Shown one piece after another: positions 54,535 to 62,905 of a stretch of 64,000 nucleotides of DNA. How positions within the stretch are numbered: the first letter of the stretch is position 1; each line of letters opens with the position of its first letter. This stretch comes from Prevotella sp. (GTDB lineage: Bacteria; Bacteroidota; Bacteroidia; Bacteroidales; Bacteroidaceae), in assembly GCA_017428925.1 (NCBI GenBank), contig JAFRPY010000113.1:1-64000 (forward strand), in the 5' to 3' direction. Made by a program: the position numbers and the translations under genes. The notes below the pieces were generated by a model. It saw nothing but the letters and a program-made list of their open reading frames with translations. It was not told where the DNA came from and ran no database searches.

Positions 54535-55791
54535 ATGGAGATTAAACGTGATTATTATTTGCAAAAACTATTGAACAGTCGTAACAACGGTATGATAAAA
54601 GTAATCACCGGTATGCGACGAAGTGGCAAGTCGTATCTGTTGTTTAACCTGTTTGTTGATGCTCTTAAAGAGGAAGGTGTGCCTGACGACCATATCGTGA
54701 CTGTTAATTTGGAAGATCGGAGAAACAGCAGGTTGCGAGACCCGGATAACCTCCTCTCCTACATCGATGCACAATTGGTTGATGAGTGCATGTACTATAT
54801 CTTACTTGACGAGATACAGTTGGTCGATGAGTTTGAGGACGTGCTAAACAGTTATCTGCATATCAAGAACGTAGATGTCTTTGTTACGGGGTCTAATGCT
54901 AAGTTCCTTTCAAAAGATGTTATCACAGAATTTAGAGGACGTGGCCAAAGTATCATGGTTCATCCGTTGAACTATGCAGAATTTATGTCTGCACAGCATA
55001 ACCGTAGCAACTATGACACAAGTTTGCTGTTGGAATATCTACAGTATGGAGGCTTGCCCAAGGTGGTGACAACCGATGATGAGAACGAGAAAAGAGAATA
55101 TCTGCAAAGTCTGTTTGCACAGACATATCTGCGCGATATTAAAGAGAGGTATTCCATACAATTAGATCATGACTTGGAGGAACTGATAGATGTCATAGCA
55201 AGTGGCATAGGGTCTCTTACCAATCCACACAAAATACAACATACATTCAAGTCAGTGAAGCAAAGCAGTATCACACAGGATACTATAAAGAACTATCTGG
55301 ACTATATGCAAGATGCTTTCATCATCAACAAATCAGTGCGGTACGACATCAAAGGGCGACGCTATATTGATACCCCTGTAAAATACTATTTTGAGGATTT
55401 GGGACTTCGCAACGCGAGGCTAAGTTTTCGCCAGACAGAAGAGTCACACCTGATGGAGAATCTTATCTTCAATGAACTGTGTATCAGGGGATATTCTGTA
55501 GATGTAGGGCAACTGACAATCTTTGGCAAAGACAGTGACGGAAAAAGCGAACGTAGAACGTTAGAGGTGGATTTTGTGTGCAACAAAGGCTATGAACGCC
55601 TGTACATTCAGTCAGCCTTTGCTCTGCCCGCCATAGAGAAACAACAGCAGGAATTTAACTCTCTTAGGCGCATCAACGACAGTTTCCAGAAGATTGTAAT
55701 TGTTGGTGGCACGCAACCTACCTATAGGAATGACGACGGAATACTGATTCTCAATGTTTTTGATTTTTTATTGGGGAAAGTAGTTTTATAG
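54535..55791 (+). CDS. AAA ATPase with DUF4143 C-terminal domain (copy 2)
   Basis: A 418-aa protein with an AAA_14 domain: Walker A GMRRSGKS (26-33), Walker B YYILLDEIQLV (88-98) and the TGSNAKFLSKDVITEFRGRG sensor block followed by HPLNYAEFM. DUF4143-type C-terminus with RYIDTPVKYYFEDLGLRNARL and a PD-(D/E)XK-like end: TLEVDFVCNKGYERLYIQSAFAL. Codons are A/T-richer than the kinase gene next to it. It sits between the real and a degenerate duplicate 3' end of pdxK, so it looks like inserted cassette DNA. Function of the family unknown. Confidence 0.85.
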   Translation: MEIKRDYYLQKLLNSRNNGMIKVITGMRRSGKSYLLFNLFVDALKEEGVPDDHIVTVNLEDRRNSRLRDPDNLLSYIDAQLVDECMYYILLDEIQLVDEFEDVLNSYLHIKNVDVFVTGSNAKFLSKDVITEFRGRGQSIMVHPLNYAEFMSAQHNRSNYDTSLLLEYLQYGGLPKVVTTDDENEKREYLQSLFAQTYLRDIKERYSIQLDHDLEELIDVIASGIGSLTNPHKIQHTFKSVKQSSITQDTIKNYLDYMQDAFIINKSVRYDIKGRRYIDTPVKYYFEDLGLRNARLSFRQTEESHLMENLIFNELCIRGYSVDVGQLTIFGKDSDGKSERRTLEVDFVCNKGYERLYIQSAFALPAIEKQQQEFNSLRRINDSFQKIVIVGGTQPTYRNDDGILILNVFDFLLGKVVL

Positions 55792-55878
55792 GGACCTTCT
55801 ATAAATTATCTTTCAGGAAATGTTGAGGATTTCCCTACAAGATGGCTGTGCGGAGGGAGCAGTGCCGGGCATTCAGAC

Positions 55879-55957
55879 CGACTTATTGATGCCAACAAAG
55901 GACAACGAGGACAAAAACCGCGGCATCCCCGTAGAGCAGTGGCTGAGGCTATTGTAA
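55879..55957 (+). pseudogene. Decayed duplicate of the pdxK 3' end
   Basis: Encodes RLIDANK, then after a one-base insertion (a G after ACAAAG) KDNEDKNRGIPVEQWLRLL and TAA; the real kinase has the same 26 codons at 54315-54392 with few differences, several synonymous. Homology fades just upstream (about 55860). Confidence 0.85.
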
Positions 55958-56041
55958 TAACATCTTGCCATGAATCTGATTTTCAGCGAATTATTGGGTG
56001 CCTGTGGTGGTTATTAAGTAGTATTAAATAGTTTTGATAAG

Positions 56042-56119
56042 GAAAACTGGTAGTTTTAATGATTAGAACTGATAGTTTTACGGAGGAAAACTGACAGTTT
56101 TCTTTATTAGAACTGACGG
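56042..56119. repeat. 22-bp periodic array c (four units)
   Basis: GAAAACTGGTAGTTTTA (56042), TAGAACTGATAGTTTTA (56064), GAAAACTGACAGTTTTC (56086) and TAGAACTGACGG (56108) are exactly 22 bp apart. AAAACTGACAGTTTT is a 15-bp odd palindrome (7-1-7). Spacers alternate ATGAT and CGGAG-like. Confidence 0.75.
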
Positions 56120-56246
56120 AAACAATAAATCTTCAAAAATCTGTAAATAATATAGATGTTGACATCTGGGAGTAAAGAGCAGTTTTATCCAACTGTCTTG
56201 TGGGATTTTTGTAGATTTTTGTCCACAGGATGGGGCGGAGGAAAGG

Positions 56247-57878
56247 CTAAAAATCGGGAGCTTTCTCGAATTCCATGATTTCACCTGTCAACGGATGGGT
56301 GAAAGAAAGGTATTCGGCATGGAGATATAGGCGGTCGGAATGGAAACCGTAGAGGTCATCGCCCACGATGGGCATTCCCAGACCGTCTTGGTGGGCACAA
56401 TGCACGCGCAGCTGGTGGGTGCGGCCGGTATGGGGCGTGAGCACAACGCGATAATACGGTCCTTCCTGACCAATGATTTCATAATCGGTCACCGCAGGTT
56501 TTCCCTCTTCGTAATCCACCACTTGTCGCGGACGGTCGAGGTAGTCGGGGGAGAGAGGGAGGGAGACCCTCCCCCGTCCCCTCCCTATAGGGTGGGGAGT
56601 AATATCCTTTTCCGCTTCAGAGGTAATTGCTCCCTCCCTATAGGGAGGGCGGGGGGAGGGTCTGGTGGGTTTTGCGGCCTGTACCATCGCCACATACCGT
56701 TTCTTCACTTCGTGGTTCTCGAACTGCCGCTGCAACTGTTTATAGGCGAACTCGGTCTTGGCCACCACCATAATGCCGCTGGTGGCTTGATCAAGCCGGT
56801 GCACCATCATGGGGCCTGTGGCATTGGGGAAACGCTGGCGCATGATGTCGTAGAGTGAAATTTCCCCTGTCTTTCCTGGTACGGAGAGCAGTCCTTCGGG
56901 TTTTACCACTACGGCTATCTGGTCGTCGACAAAGAGGGTGGGGATAAAAAGACCCTCCCCCTTACCCCGCCCTATAGGGCGGGGAGTAATATCTTTATCC
57001 ACTTCAGAGGTAATTGCTCCCTCCCTATAGGGAGGGCAGGGGGTGGGTCTGGATGGATTGAGGTTGGGTGTTAACATCCATGTTAGTATCGGTTTGCATT
57101 TGCCGTTGCAGGCGGGATAGAACTGGAAATGGTGTCGGATTTCACGCTTCGGACTTTCGCCCCACCAGAATTCGGCAACGGCCAGCGGCTCGAGTCCATG
57201 CTGAAAAGCATACTGGAACAGTTTGGGTGCGCAGCATTCGCCTGTACCGCCAGGGGGCAGCGGGAATTTGCGCAACAGTTTCGGCGAGTTGTGATAGTCG
57301 CGCCAGATATCCACCACATTGCGCACCTCTCCCTTATAATTCATAAGGTTGTATTGCTCGAAAAGCCATAGTAGCAGGTTGTTCGACATTTGCTTGCGCT
57401 GGTGTTTTAAGTCCAAAAGCCCACCCCTGCCCTCCCGAAGGGGAACCCACCCCTGACCCTCCCGAAGGGAGGGAGTTTCTAGTGTGGAATCGGAAGATTG
57501 AAGCTGTGCTTGTAGGGCTTCAATTTCCTTGTTTAGAGCGGAGATTTTTGCTTCGGTCTGTTTGAAATGGCCGTCGGGCTGTTGTGCATCAAAAATAGGT
57601 GGCACGAACCAGTCCCAGTCGTTTCGCCCTGCGAGCAGTCCGGCGTAGGCGGCGAGGAAACCAAGGCTCACACTCAATCCAGAACCCACCTTTACTATCA
57701 ATACTCCGAACATTTCTCCTTTCTCGGCATCCTCCAGCAAATCCTTGTGTGCGCGTACATATTTCTTTACCTCTTCTGCAGCCAACAGGCACAGCGGATG
57801 AGGCTCATAGTTGAAAGGGTTGTTCAACTGTGAGGGCGGTTTGATGTCGGTATGTAGCGGATGAATTGCCGGCTCCAT
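56247..57878 (-). CDS. RluA-family pseudouridine synthase with in-frame palindromic insertions
   Basis: A 543-aa protein of the Bacteroidetes RluA type with a long N-terminal region (residues 1-310: NPFNYEPHPLCLLAAEEVK, GECCAPKLFQYAFQHGLEPLAVAEFWWGESPK, YPACNGKCKPIL) and a catalytic domain from about 315: VVKPEGLLSVPGKTG, MMVHRLDQATSGIMVVAK (catalytic Asp near residue 361), KKRYVAMV, GKPAVTDYEI and HTGRTHQLRVHCAH. RluA enzymes isomerise uridines in rRNA or tRNA. Three in-frame insertions are visible: about residues 136-153 (SLREGQGWVPLREGRGG), about 276-309 (RPTPCPPYREGAITSE ...) and about 405-438 (RPSPRPPYREGAITSE ...); the DNA of the last two is a palindromic element. Probably still active since motifs are intact. 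Confidence 0.85.
   Translation of the reverse strand: MEPAIHPLHTDIKPPSQLNNPFNYEPHPLCLLAAEEVKKYVRAHKDLLEDAEKGEMFGVLIVKVGSGLSVSLGFLAAYAGLLAGRNDWDWFVPPIFDAQQPDGHFKQTEAKISALNKEIEALQAQLQSSDSTLETPSLREGQGWVPLREGRGGLLDLKHQRKQMSNNLLLWLFEQYNLMNYKGEVRNVVDIWRDYHNSPKLLRKFPLPPGGTGECCAPKLFQYAFQHGLEPLAVAEFWWGESPKREIRHHFQFYPACNGKCKPILTWMLTPNLNPSRPTPCPPYREGAITSEVDKDITPRPIGRGKGEGLFIPTLFVDDQIAVVVKPEGLLSVPGKTGEISLYDIMRQRFPNATGPMMVHRLDQATSGIMVVAKTEFAYKQLQRQFENHEVKKRYVAMVQAAKPTRPSPRPPYREGAITSEAEKDITPHPIGRGRGRVSLPLSPDYLDRPRQVVDYEEGKPAVTDYEIIGQEGPYYRVVLTPHTGRTHQLRVHCAHQDGLGMPIVGDDLYGFHSDRLYLHAEYLSFTHPLTGEIMEFEKAPDF
56564..56663. repeat. Palindromic element A within the RluA-type gene
   Basis: 100 bp bounded by AGACCCTCCCCC and GGGGGAGGGTCT (perfect 12-bp terminal inverted repeats), with inner palindromes CCCCTCCCTATAGGGTGGGG and CCCTCCCTATAGGGAGGG around a conserved spacer (AGTAATATC ... 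CAGAGGTAATTGCT). Open in the gene's frame. Confidence 0.85.
56950..57050. repeat. Palindromic element B within the RluA-type gene
   Basis: 101 bp, about 85-90 percent like element A by eye. Ends AGACCCTCCCCC and GGGGGTGGGTCT; inner palindromes CCCCGCCCTATAGGGCGGGG (perfect) and CCCTCCCTATAGGGAGGG (perfect). Same orientation and same reading frame as element A. Confidence 0.85.
57420..57475. repeat. Shorter GC-rich element C in the N-terminal part of the RluA-type gene
   Basis: Two tandem units of CCCACCCCTG plus CCCTCCCGAAGGG, each with a CCCT/AGGG hairpin. Encodes TPSLREGQGWVPLREGRGGL in frame. Related in style to elements A and B but without the TATAGGG core. Confidence 0.65.
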
Positions 57879-57896
57879 GATGAAAGGTCTAATGAA

Positions 57897-57930
57897 AGAA
57901 GCCGCATCCTATGAAGGTGCGGCTTCTTCT
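57897..57930 (-). terminator. Probable terminator of enolase
   Basis: AGAAGCCGCA pairs with TGCGGCTTCT around an 11-base loop, 16 bp after the enolase stop on the minus strand; the following T-run is short. Confidence 0.6.
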
Positions 57931-57945
57931 ATGGGAAGTAATGGA

Positions 57946-59265
<1,320 letters not shown>

Positions 59266-59344
59266 TTAAGTTTATGAGTATATGAGTTTATAAGTTTACA
59301 AAATTACATTTTGTGATTTTCGGACTTACAATCTTTTCATCGTG

Positions 59345-59352
59345 CAAAGATA
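59345..59352 (-). promoter_or_regulatory. Promoter box of enolase
   Basis: TATCTTTG on the minus strand, about 90 bp before the start codon, immediately after the upstream terminator. Confidence 0.7.
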
Positions 59353-59356
59353 AAAA

Positions 59357-59389
59357 GAAAAAGGCAATAACGTGAGTGTTGCCTTTTTC
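59357..59389 (-). terminator. Terminator of the DUF2975-XRE operon
   Basis: GAAAAAGGCAA pairs with TTGCCTTTTTC around an 11-base loop; on the minus strand the 3' arm runs into TTTTTCTTTTT. Confidence 0.8.
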
Positions 59390-59441
59390 TCTTAATCTTT
59401 TTTAATACTATAACGGAATGATTGAAACCTTCAGTTTGCAA

Positions 59442-59609
59442 TTACTTCAACTTTATATGTTCGTTCAGCAGATTTAGAATCTCTTGTGGTTTCTTCGACA
59501 AGCCTGTCACGTAAATGTCGTATGGCGCATCAGGATGCAGATTCTCGGGATAACGGATGCGGAAGATACGGTTGCTTTCAATCTCCTGGTTATTCGTCTC
59601 TGTATTCAA
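59442..59609 (-). CDS. Possible small protein after the XRE gene (TTG start)
   Basis: A 55-codon frame from TTG 59609 that overlaps the XRE 3' end by 20 bp and ends TAA at 59442: the sequence includes ESNRIFRIRYPENLHPDAPY and DIYVTGLSKKPQEILNLLNE. GGGGA lies 6 bp before the TTG. It has protein-like composition and a terminator right after it. No ATG or GTG fits, and no family is recognised; it could also be the end of a broken gene. Confidence 0.4.
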   Translation of the reverse strand: MNTETNNQEIESNRIFRIRYPENLHPDAPYDIYVTGLSKKPQEILNLLNEHIKLK

Positions 59610-59799
59610 GTATATCCCCAGGCTGGCAACCCAGTTCGCGGCAGATAGCCTCGAGAGTGGTGAAACGCACGGCCTTGGCCTTGCCAGTCTTCAGGATTGA
59701 GAGATTGGCCAGTGTCAATCCTACCCGTTCCGCCAACTCGCTGAGCGACATCTTGCGTTTGGCCATCTCCACATCGAGGTTTACTATAATCTTTCCCAT
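59590..59799 (-). CDS. XRE-family helix-turn-helix regulator (YozG-like)
   Basis: A 69-aa single-domain Cro/C1-type repressor: MGKIIVNLDVEMAKRKMSLSELAERVGLTLANLSILKTGKAKAVRFTTLEAICRELGCQPGDIL, with the HTH at residues 19-45. This small type commonly follows a DUF2975 membrane protein gene, as here with a 6-bp gap, and such pairs are thought to be autoregulated. Targets are unknown. Confidence 0.9.
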   Translation of the reverse strand: MGKIIVNLDVEMAKRKMSLSELAERVGLTLANLSILKTGKAKAVRFTTLEAICRELGCQPGDILEYRDE

Positions 59800-59805
59800 A
59801 GCCGT

Positions 59806-60270
59806 TTAAATGGTTAATTCCTGTTCCTCCCGCAATTTCAGGCCTACGGCAAACACCTCGGCCATAATCAGATTAAATACGCCAAAGATGAAGGCATCGA
59901 AGAAGTGCTCGTACACTTCAACAAAGCTACAACCAGTATAGAACTCATCGCCAGCTGATACAACGGCAAAAATCATCAAACCACAAGCTGTGAGGCGAAG
60001 CAAGTTGACGTTCTCCCAAACAAACACATTGTTGCGATTTACGTTAAGGATAAATCGGATAAAACTGATGAACGACACCAGTGCTGCCACGACAGCAAAC
60101 ATCGCGACAATAAATTCCATGAACGATCCCCATTCTTTGACTGCGCCACCATTTCTGCCATCATTCCAACCTTCCATAAAAGCATCAGCACCGGTTACGA
60201 ACGTCATCACCACCTGTGTTGCCATCAGCAGCAACATCAAAACACAGAAAAAATTCAGTCTCTTTTTCAT
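59806..60270 (-). CDS. DUF2975 membrane protein
   Basis: A 154-aa protein with four transmembrane helices (about 8-24, 49-72, 93-108 and 120-142) separated by WNDGRNGGAVKEWGS and a LNVNRNNVFVWENVNLLRLTACG block, which is the DUF2975 signature. Function unknown; probably works with the XRE regulator encoded 6 bp downstream, as in other bacteria where the pair senses membrane or stress signals (inference). Confidence 0.82.
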   Translation of the reverse strand: MKKRLNFFCVLMLLLMATQVVMTFVTGADAFMEGWNDGRNGGAVKEWGSFMEFIVAMFAVVAALVSFISFIRFILNVNRNNVFVWENVNLLRLTACGLMIFAVVSAGDEFYTGCSFVEVYEHFFDAFIFGVFNLIMAEVFAVGLKLREEQELTI

Positions 60271-60458
60271 AATCTTATCGTTTTATTTTTAGAATTTATC
60301 GATTTTCGATATGCAAAAGTAGATGTTTCTTCTGAAACCACAAAATAATTTCAATAAAATTTTATCGAAAAGCGATAAATTTAACATTCGTTGTGTCTTT
60401 GGATGGTATGAGTTGCTACTCGGCCCCTTACTTTCTTAAACAAAAATCTAAGCAATGA

Positions 60459-61460
60459 TTATTGTGAGATTTTTGAAGATTTTTGTCCAAAGCCTTTTAG
60501 GTATGTGCGGATGATGTTGCCGTCGACGAACTGCTCCTGCTGAAGCACGGCGTCGGCTGGCAGTTGGGGAGCAGGGGTGCCATTGGTAACGGTAATCGGT
60601 GACGTCTCGATGCGGATTTCGTCCCACATACCAGAATCGATAAATGATTGCAGGGTGCATCGTCCGCCTTCGACTATAAGACTTTGAAGCCCCTCTCGTT
60701 CCCCCCAAAGGGGGGATGATAGGACAGATAATGAATCAATTTGGGCATTCTTTCCCAAGACGAGTCGTACAGGGTCTTTCCCGCTCCATTCGCGAACGTT
60801 CAGCTGGGGATGTTCGCGCTCGTCAGTAACACGCCCCACGAGGATGGCATCATATTCGCTGCGTAGCTTGTGGACCAGCATTTTGGTGTAGGGCGTGGAG
60901 AGGGCTATGGCCTTTCCGTGGTCGTCGATGATGGAATTTGAGGTTTGTGCCCATTTCAGCAGGATATAGGGACGGTGAAACTGGTGGAAGGTGAAGAAAT
61001 GCCTGTTGAGTGACTGGCATTCTTTTTCCAGGACGCCGACGGTTACTTCGATGCCTGCCTCACGAATCTTCTGGATGCCACGGCCCTGAACTTCGGCAAA
61101 AGGGTCAACGCAACCCACTACGCATCGTTTCACCCCCTTACGGATAATCAAATCGCAACAGGGCGGAGTCTTGCCATAGTGGGCACAGGGTTCGAGCGAG
61201 ACATAGATGGTGGCGTTTTTCAGCAGGTGTTCGTTTTCGGGAAGCACCGAGGCGAAGGCATTCACTTCGGCGTGTCCTTCACCGCAGCGCACATGATAAC
61301 CCTCGCCAATGATGAGGCCTCCCTCCGTCTTCCCTCTATAGGGGGAGGGCACAACGATTACTGCCCCAACCATCGGGTTGGGCTTGGCATTCTGCATACC
61401 GTTACGTGCCAGTTGCAGGCAACGCCTCATGTACATTTCATCTATCTGCTGCTGATTCAT
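60459..61460 (-). CDS. ribD: Riboflavin biosynthesis protein RibD with in-frame insertions
   Basis: Bifunctional diaminohydroxyphosphoribosylaminopyrimidine deaminase and 5-amino-6-(5-phosphoribosylamino)uracil reductase. The deaminase half has GEGHAEVNAF (H63, E65) and the zinc cysteines in EPCAHYGKTPPCC (C92, C101). The reductase half has YILLKWAQTSNSIID, STPYTKMLVHKLRSEYDAILVGR and LIVEGG. Two GC-rich hairpin insertions are encoded: PSPYRGKTEGG at about residues 38-48 and SSPLWGEREGL at about 248-258. The second sits where relatives have about 35-50 more residues, so the reductase domain looks shortened (333 aa in all). The last codons (QKSSKISQ) belong to a motif also found at 56.2 kb. 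Confidence 0.9.
   Translation of the reverse strand: MNQQQIDEMYMRRCLQLARNGMQNAKPNPMVGAVIVVPSPYRGKTEGGLIIGEGYHVRCGEGHAEVNAFASVLPENEHLLKNATIYVSLEPCAHYGKTPPCCDLIIRKGVKRCVVGCVDPFAEVQGRGIQKIREAGIEVTVGVLEKECQSLNRHFFTFHQFHRPYILLKWAQTSNSIIDDHGKAIALSTPYTKMLVHKLRSEYDAILVGRVTDEREHPQLNVREWSGKDPVRLVLGKNAQIDSLSVLSSPLWGEREGLQSLIVEGGRCTLQSFIDSGMWDEIRIETSPITVTNGTPAPQLPADAVLQQEQFVDGNIIRTYLKGFGQKSSKISQ
60689..60716. repeat. GC-rich hairpin insertion D in ribD
   Basis: CCCCCC-AAA-GGGGGG hairpin (about 60701-60715) next to GCCCCTCTCGTT; encodes SSPLWGEREGL in frame in the reductase domain. Confidence 0.6.
61321..61349. repeat. GC-rich hairpin insertion E in ribD
   Basis: CCCTCCGTCTTCCCTCTATA then GGGGGAGGG. It shares the CCCT-CTATAGGG style of elements A and B and encodes PSPYRGKTEGG between VIVV and LIIGEG. 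Confidence 0.65.
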
Positions 61461-61532
61461 GGTGCAAAAATAAGCATTATCCGCCGAAATACAAAACCAC
61501 CCCGTTAATTATGGTTAAATAAGTGGGAATTA

Positions 61533-61565
61533 TTTGGAAGATAGCAAAAGAAAGGCATATATTTG
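61533..61565 (+). promoter_or_regulatory. Promoter of the SPFH gene
   Basis: TTTG (61533-61536), 21 bp, TATATTTG (61558-61565), 39 bp before the ATG. Confidence 0.7.
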
Positions 61566-61603
61566 CAATATCAAAATGATATCACTTTTAATTAGATAAG
61601 ATT

Positions 61604-62551
61604 ATGGAAACAAAAGAATTTCAATTCCAAGGAATGGTACTAAATGGTATCTTGATGCTGATCATTAATTTGATTGCTTTCCTTGGCGGTATTGCATTGA
61701 TAGGATGGAGCATTGCTTCGGAAAACTATGTGCCCGCATTGGCCGGTGTGCTGCTGCTGATAGCAGCTATACTGATTGCCTGTGGCTACTTCCTGATAGA
61801 GCCGGGTGAAGCGCGGGTCATCATGTTTTTTGGCAAATATCGGGGCACTTTCACGAAGGCAGGTTTCTATTGGGTGAATCCGTTCTTCACAACCAAGAAA
61901 CTGTCGCTTCGTGCCCGCAACCTCGACGCCGAGCCTATCAAGGTGAACGACAAGACTGGTAATCCCGTGATGATTGGACTGGTGCTGGTGTGGAAACTGA
62001 GAGACACCTATAAGGCCATGTTCGAGGTGGATGTGCAGACAATGGCTGCCGGTCGTGCGGGTCAGAACATGGGTGGCGTGAATGCCTCAATGATGATGAC
62101 CGCCTTGGAGAATTTTGTGCGTATTCAGGCTGATGCGGCGCTCCGACAGGTGGCAGGTCAGTATGCCTACGACAACGAGGAGAACGAGGCCGAGATTACG
62201 CTTCGCGACGGTTCGGATGAAATCAACAAGGAACTGGAGGCAAAAATCGACGAGCGTCTGGCCATGGCCGGCATCGAGGTGGTGGAAGCCCGCATCAACT
62301 ATCTGGCCTATGCCCCTGAGATTGCCGCCGTGATGCTGCGCCGTCAGCAGGCTTCGGCCATCATCTCCGCCCGTGAGAAGATTGTGGAGGGAGCCGTTTC
62401 GATGGTGAAGATGGCACTCGACAAACTGAAGGACGAAGGTGTGGTGGATCTCGATGAGGAGCGCAAGGCTGCCATGGTGAGCAACCTGCTCGTGGTACTC
62501 TGCGGTGAAGACAATGCCCAGCCGGTAGTCAACACCAGTTCTCTTTATTAA
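61604..62551 (+). CDS. SPFH/Band 7 domain membrane protein
   Basis: A 315-aa protein with two N-terminal transmembrane helices (about 12-35 and 41-64), then a Band 7 domain from about 66: FLIEPGEARVIMFFGKYRGTFTKAGFYWVNPFFTTKKLSLRARNLD, PVMIGLVLVWKLRDTYKAMFEV and LEAKIDERLAMAGIEVVEARINYLAYAPEIAAVMLRRQQA. SPFH proteins form ring-shaped scaffolds at membranes and often regulate proteases or lipid domains. A 61-aa ribbon-helix-helix protein gene follows 39 bp downstream. Confidence 0.9.
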   Translation: METKEFQFQGMVLNGILMLIINLIAFLGGIALIGWSIASENYVPALAGVLLLIAAILIACGYFLIEPGEARVIMFFGKYRGTFTKAGFYWVNPFFTTKKLSLRARNLDAEPIKVNDKTGNPVMIGLVLVWKLRDTYKAMFEVDVQTMAAGRAGQNMGGVNASMMMTALENFVRIQADAALRQVAGQYAYDNEENEAEITLRDGSDEINKELEAKIDERLAMAGIEVVEARINYLAYAPEIAAVMLRRQQASAIISAREKIVEGAVSMVKMALDKLKDEGVVDLDEERKAAMVSNLLVVLCGEDNAQPVVNTSSLY

Positions 62552-62590
62552 ATAAAAACAGGGTAAAACAACTTCCATAACGGTTTTTCC

Positions 62591-62776
62591 ATGCCAAAGG
62601 AAGAGAAGAAAACCAAGAGTTTCGTGCTTCGCATCGACTCGGATACGATGGATGCCATTGAACGTTGGGCTGCGGACGAGTTCCGTAGCACCAACGGACA
62701 GTTGCAATGGATCATCAACGAAGCCCTGAAGAAACATAAACGGATGAAAAAGAAGAACGACGATGGAGAAAAATAA
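62591..62776 (+). CDS. Arc-like ribbon-helix-helix protein
   Basis: 61 aa: MPKEEKKTKSFVLRIDSDTMDAIERWAADEFRSTNGQLQWIINEALKKHKRMKKK. The strand SFVLRID and two helices match the Arc/MetJ-type ribbon-helix-helix fold; the tail is Lys-rich. It binds DNA as a dimer in the family. It follows the SPFH gene as in other Bacteroidetes, where the small protein may control its neighbour's expression (inference). Confidence 0.85.
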   Translation: MPKEEKKTKSFVLRIDSDTMDAIERWAADEFRSTNGQLQWIINEALKKHKRMKKKNDDGEK

Positions 62777-62839
62777 TCTGAATGACGTGCGACTGCCACG
62801 TACCAAAGAAAGCACGATCTTTGAGTGACGACACCAAAT

Positions 62840-62874
62840 AAAATGAGCAGTCCTTGTTTCGACTGCTCATTTTT
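62840..62874. terminator. Bidirectional terminator
   Basis: AAAATGAGCAGTC (62840-62852) pairs with GACTGCTCATTTT (62861-62873), loop of 8, between convergent genes. Confidence 0.85.
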
Positions 62875-62905
62875 GTATAGTTCTTCTTGATACCGTTTCC
62901 TGTTT

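Larger units (their letters stand above)
55792..56246. other. Gene-free region: kinase fragment, array c, short repeats
   Basis: Besides the listed fragment and array, 56126-56141 (AAATCTTCAAAAATCT) is the reverse complement of part of a motif found at 56199-56228 and 60463-60492. Nothing coding was found. Confidence 0.5.
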
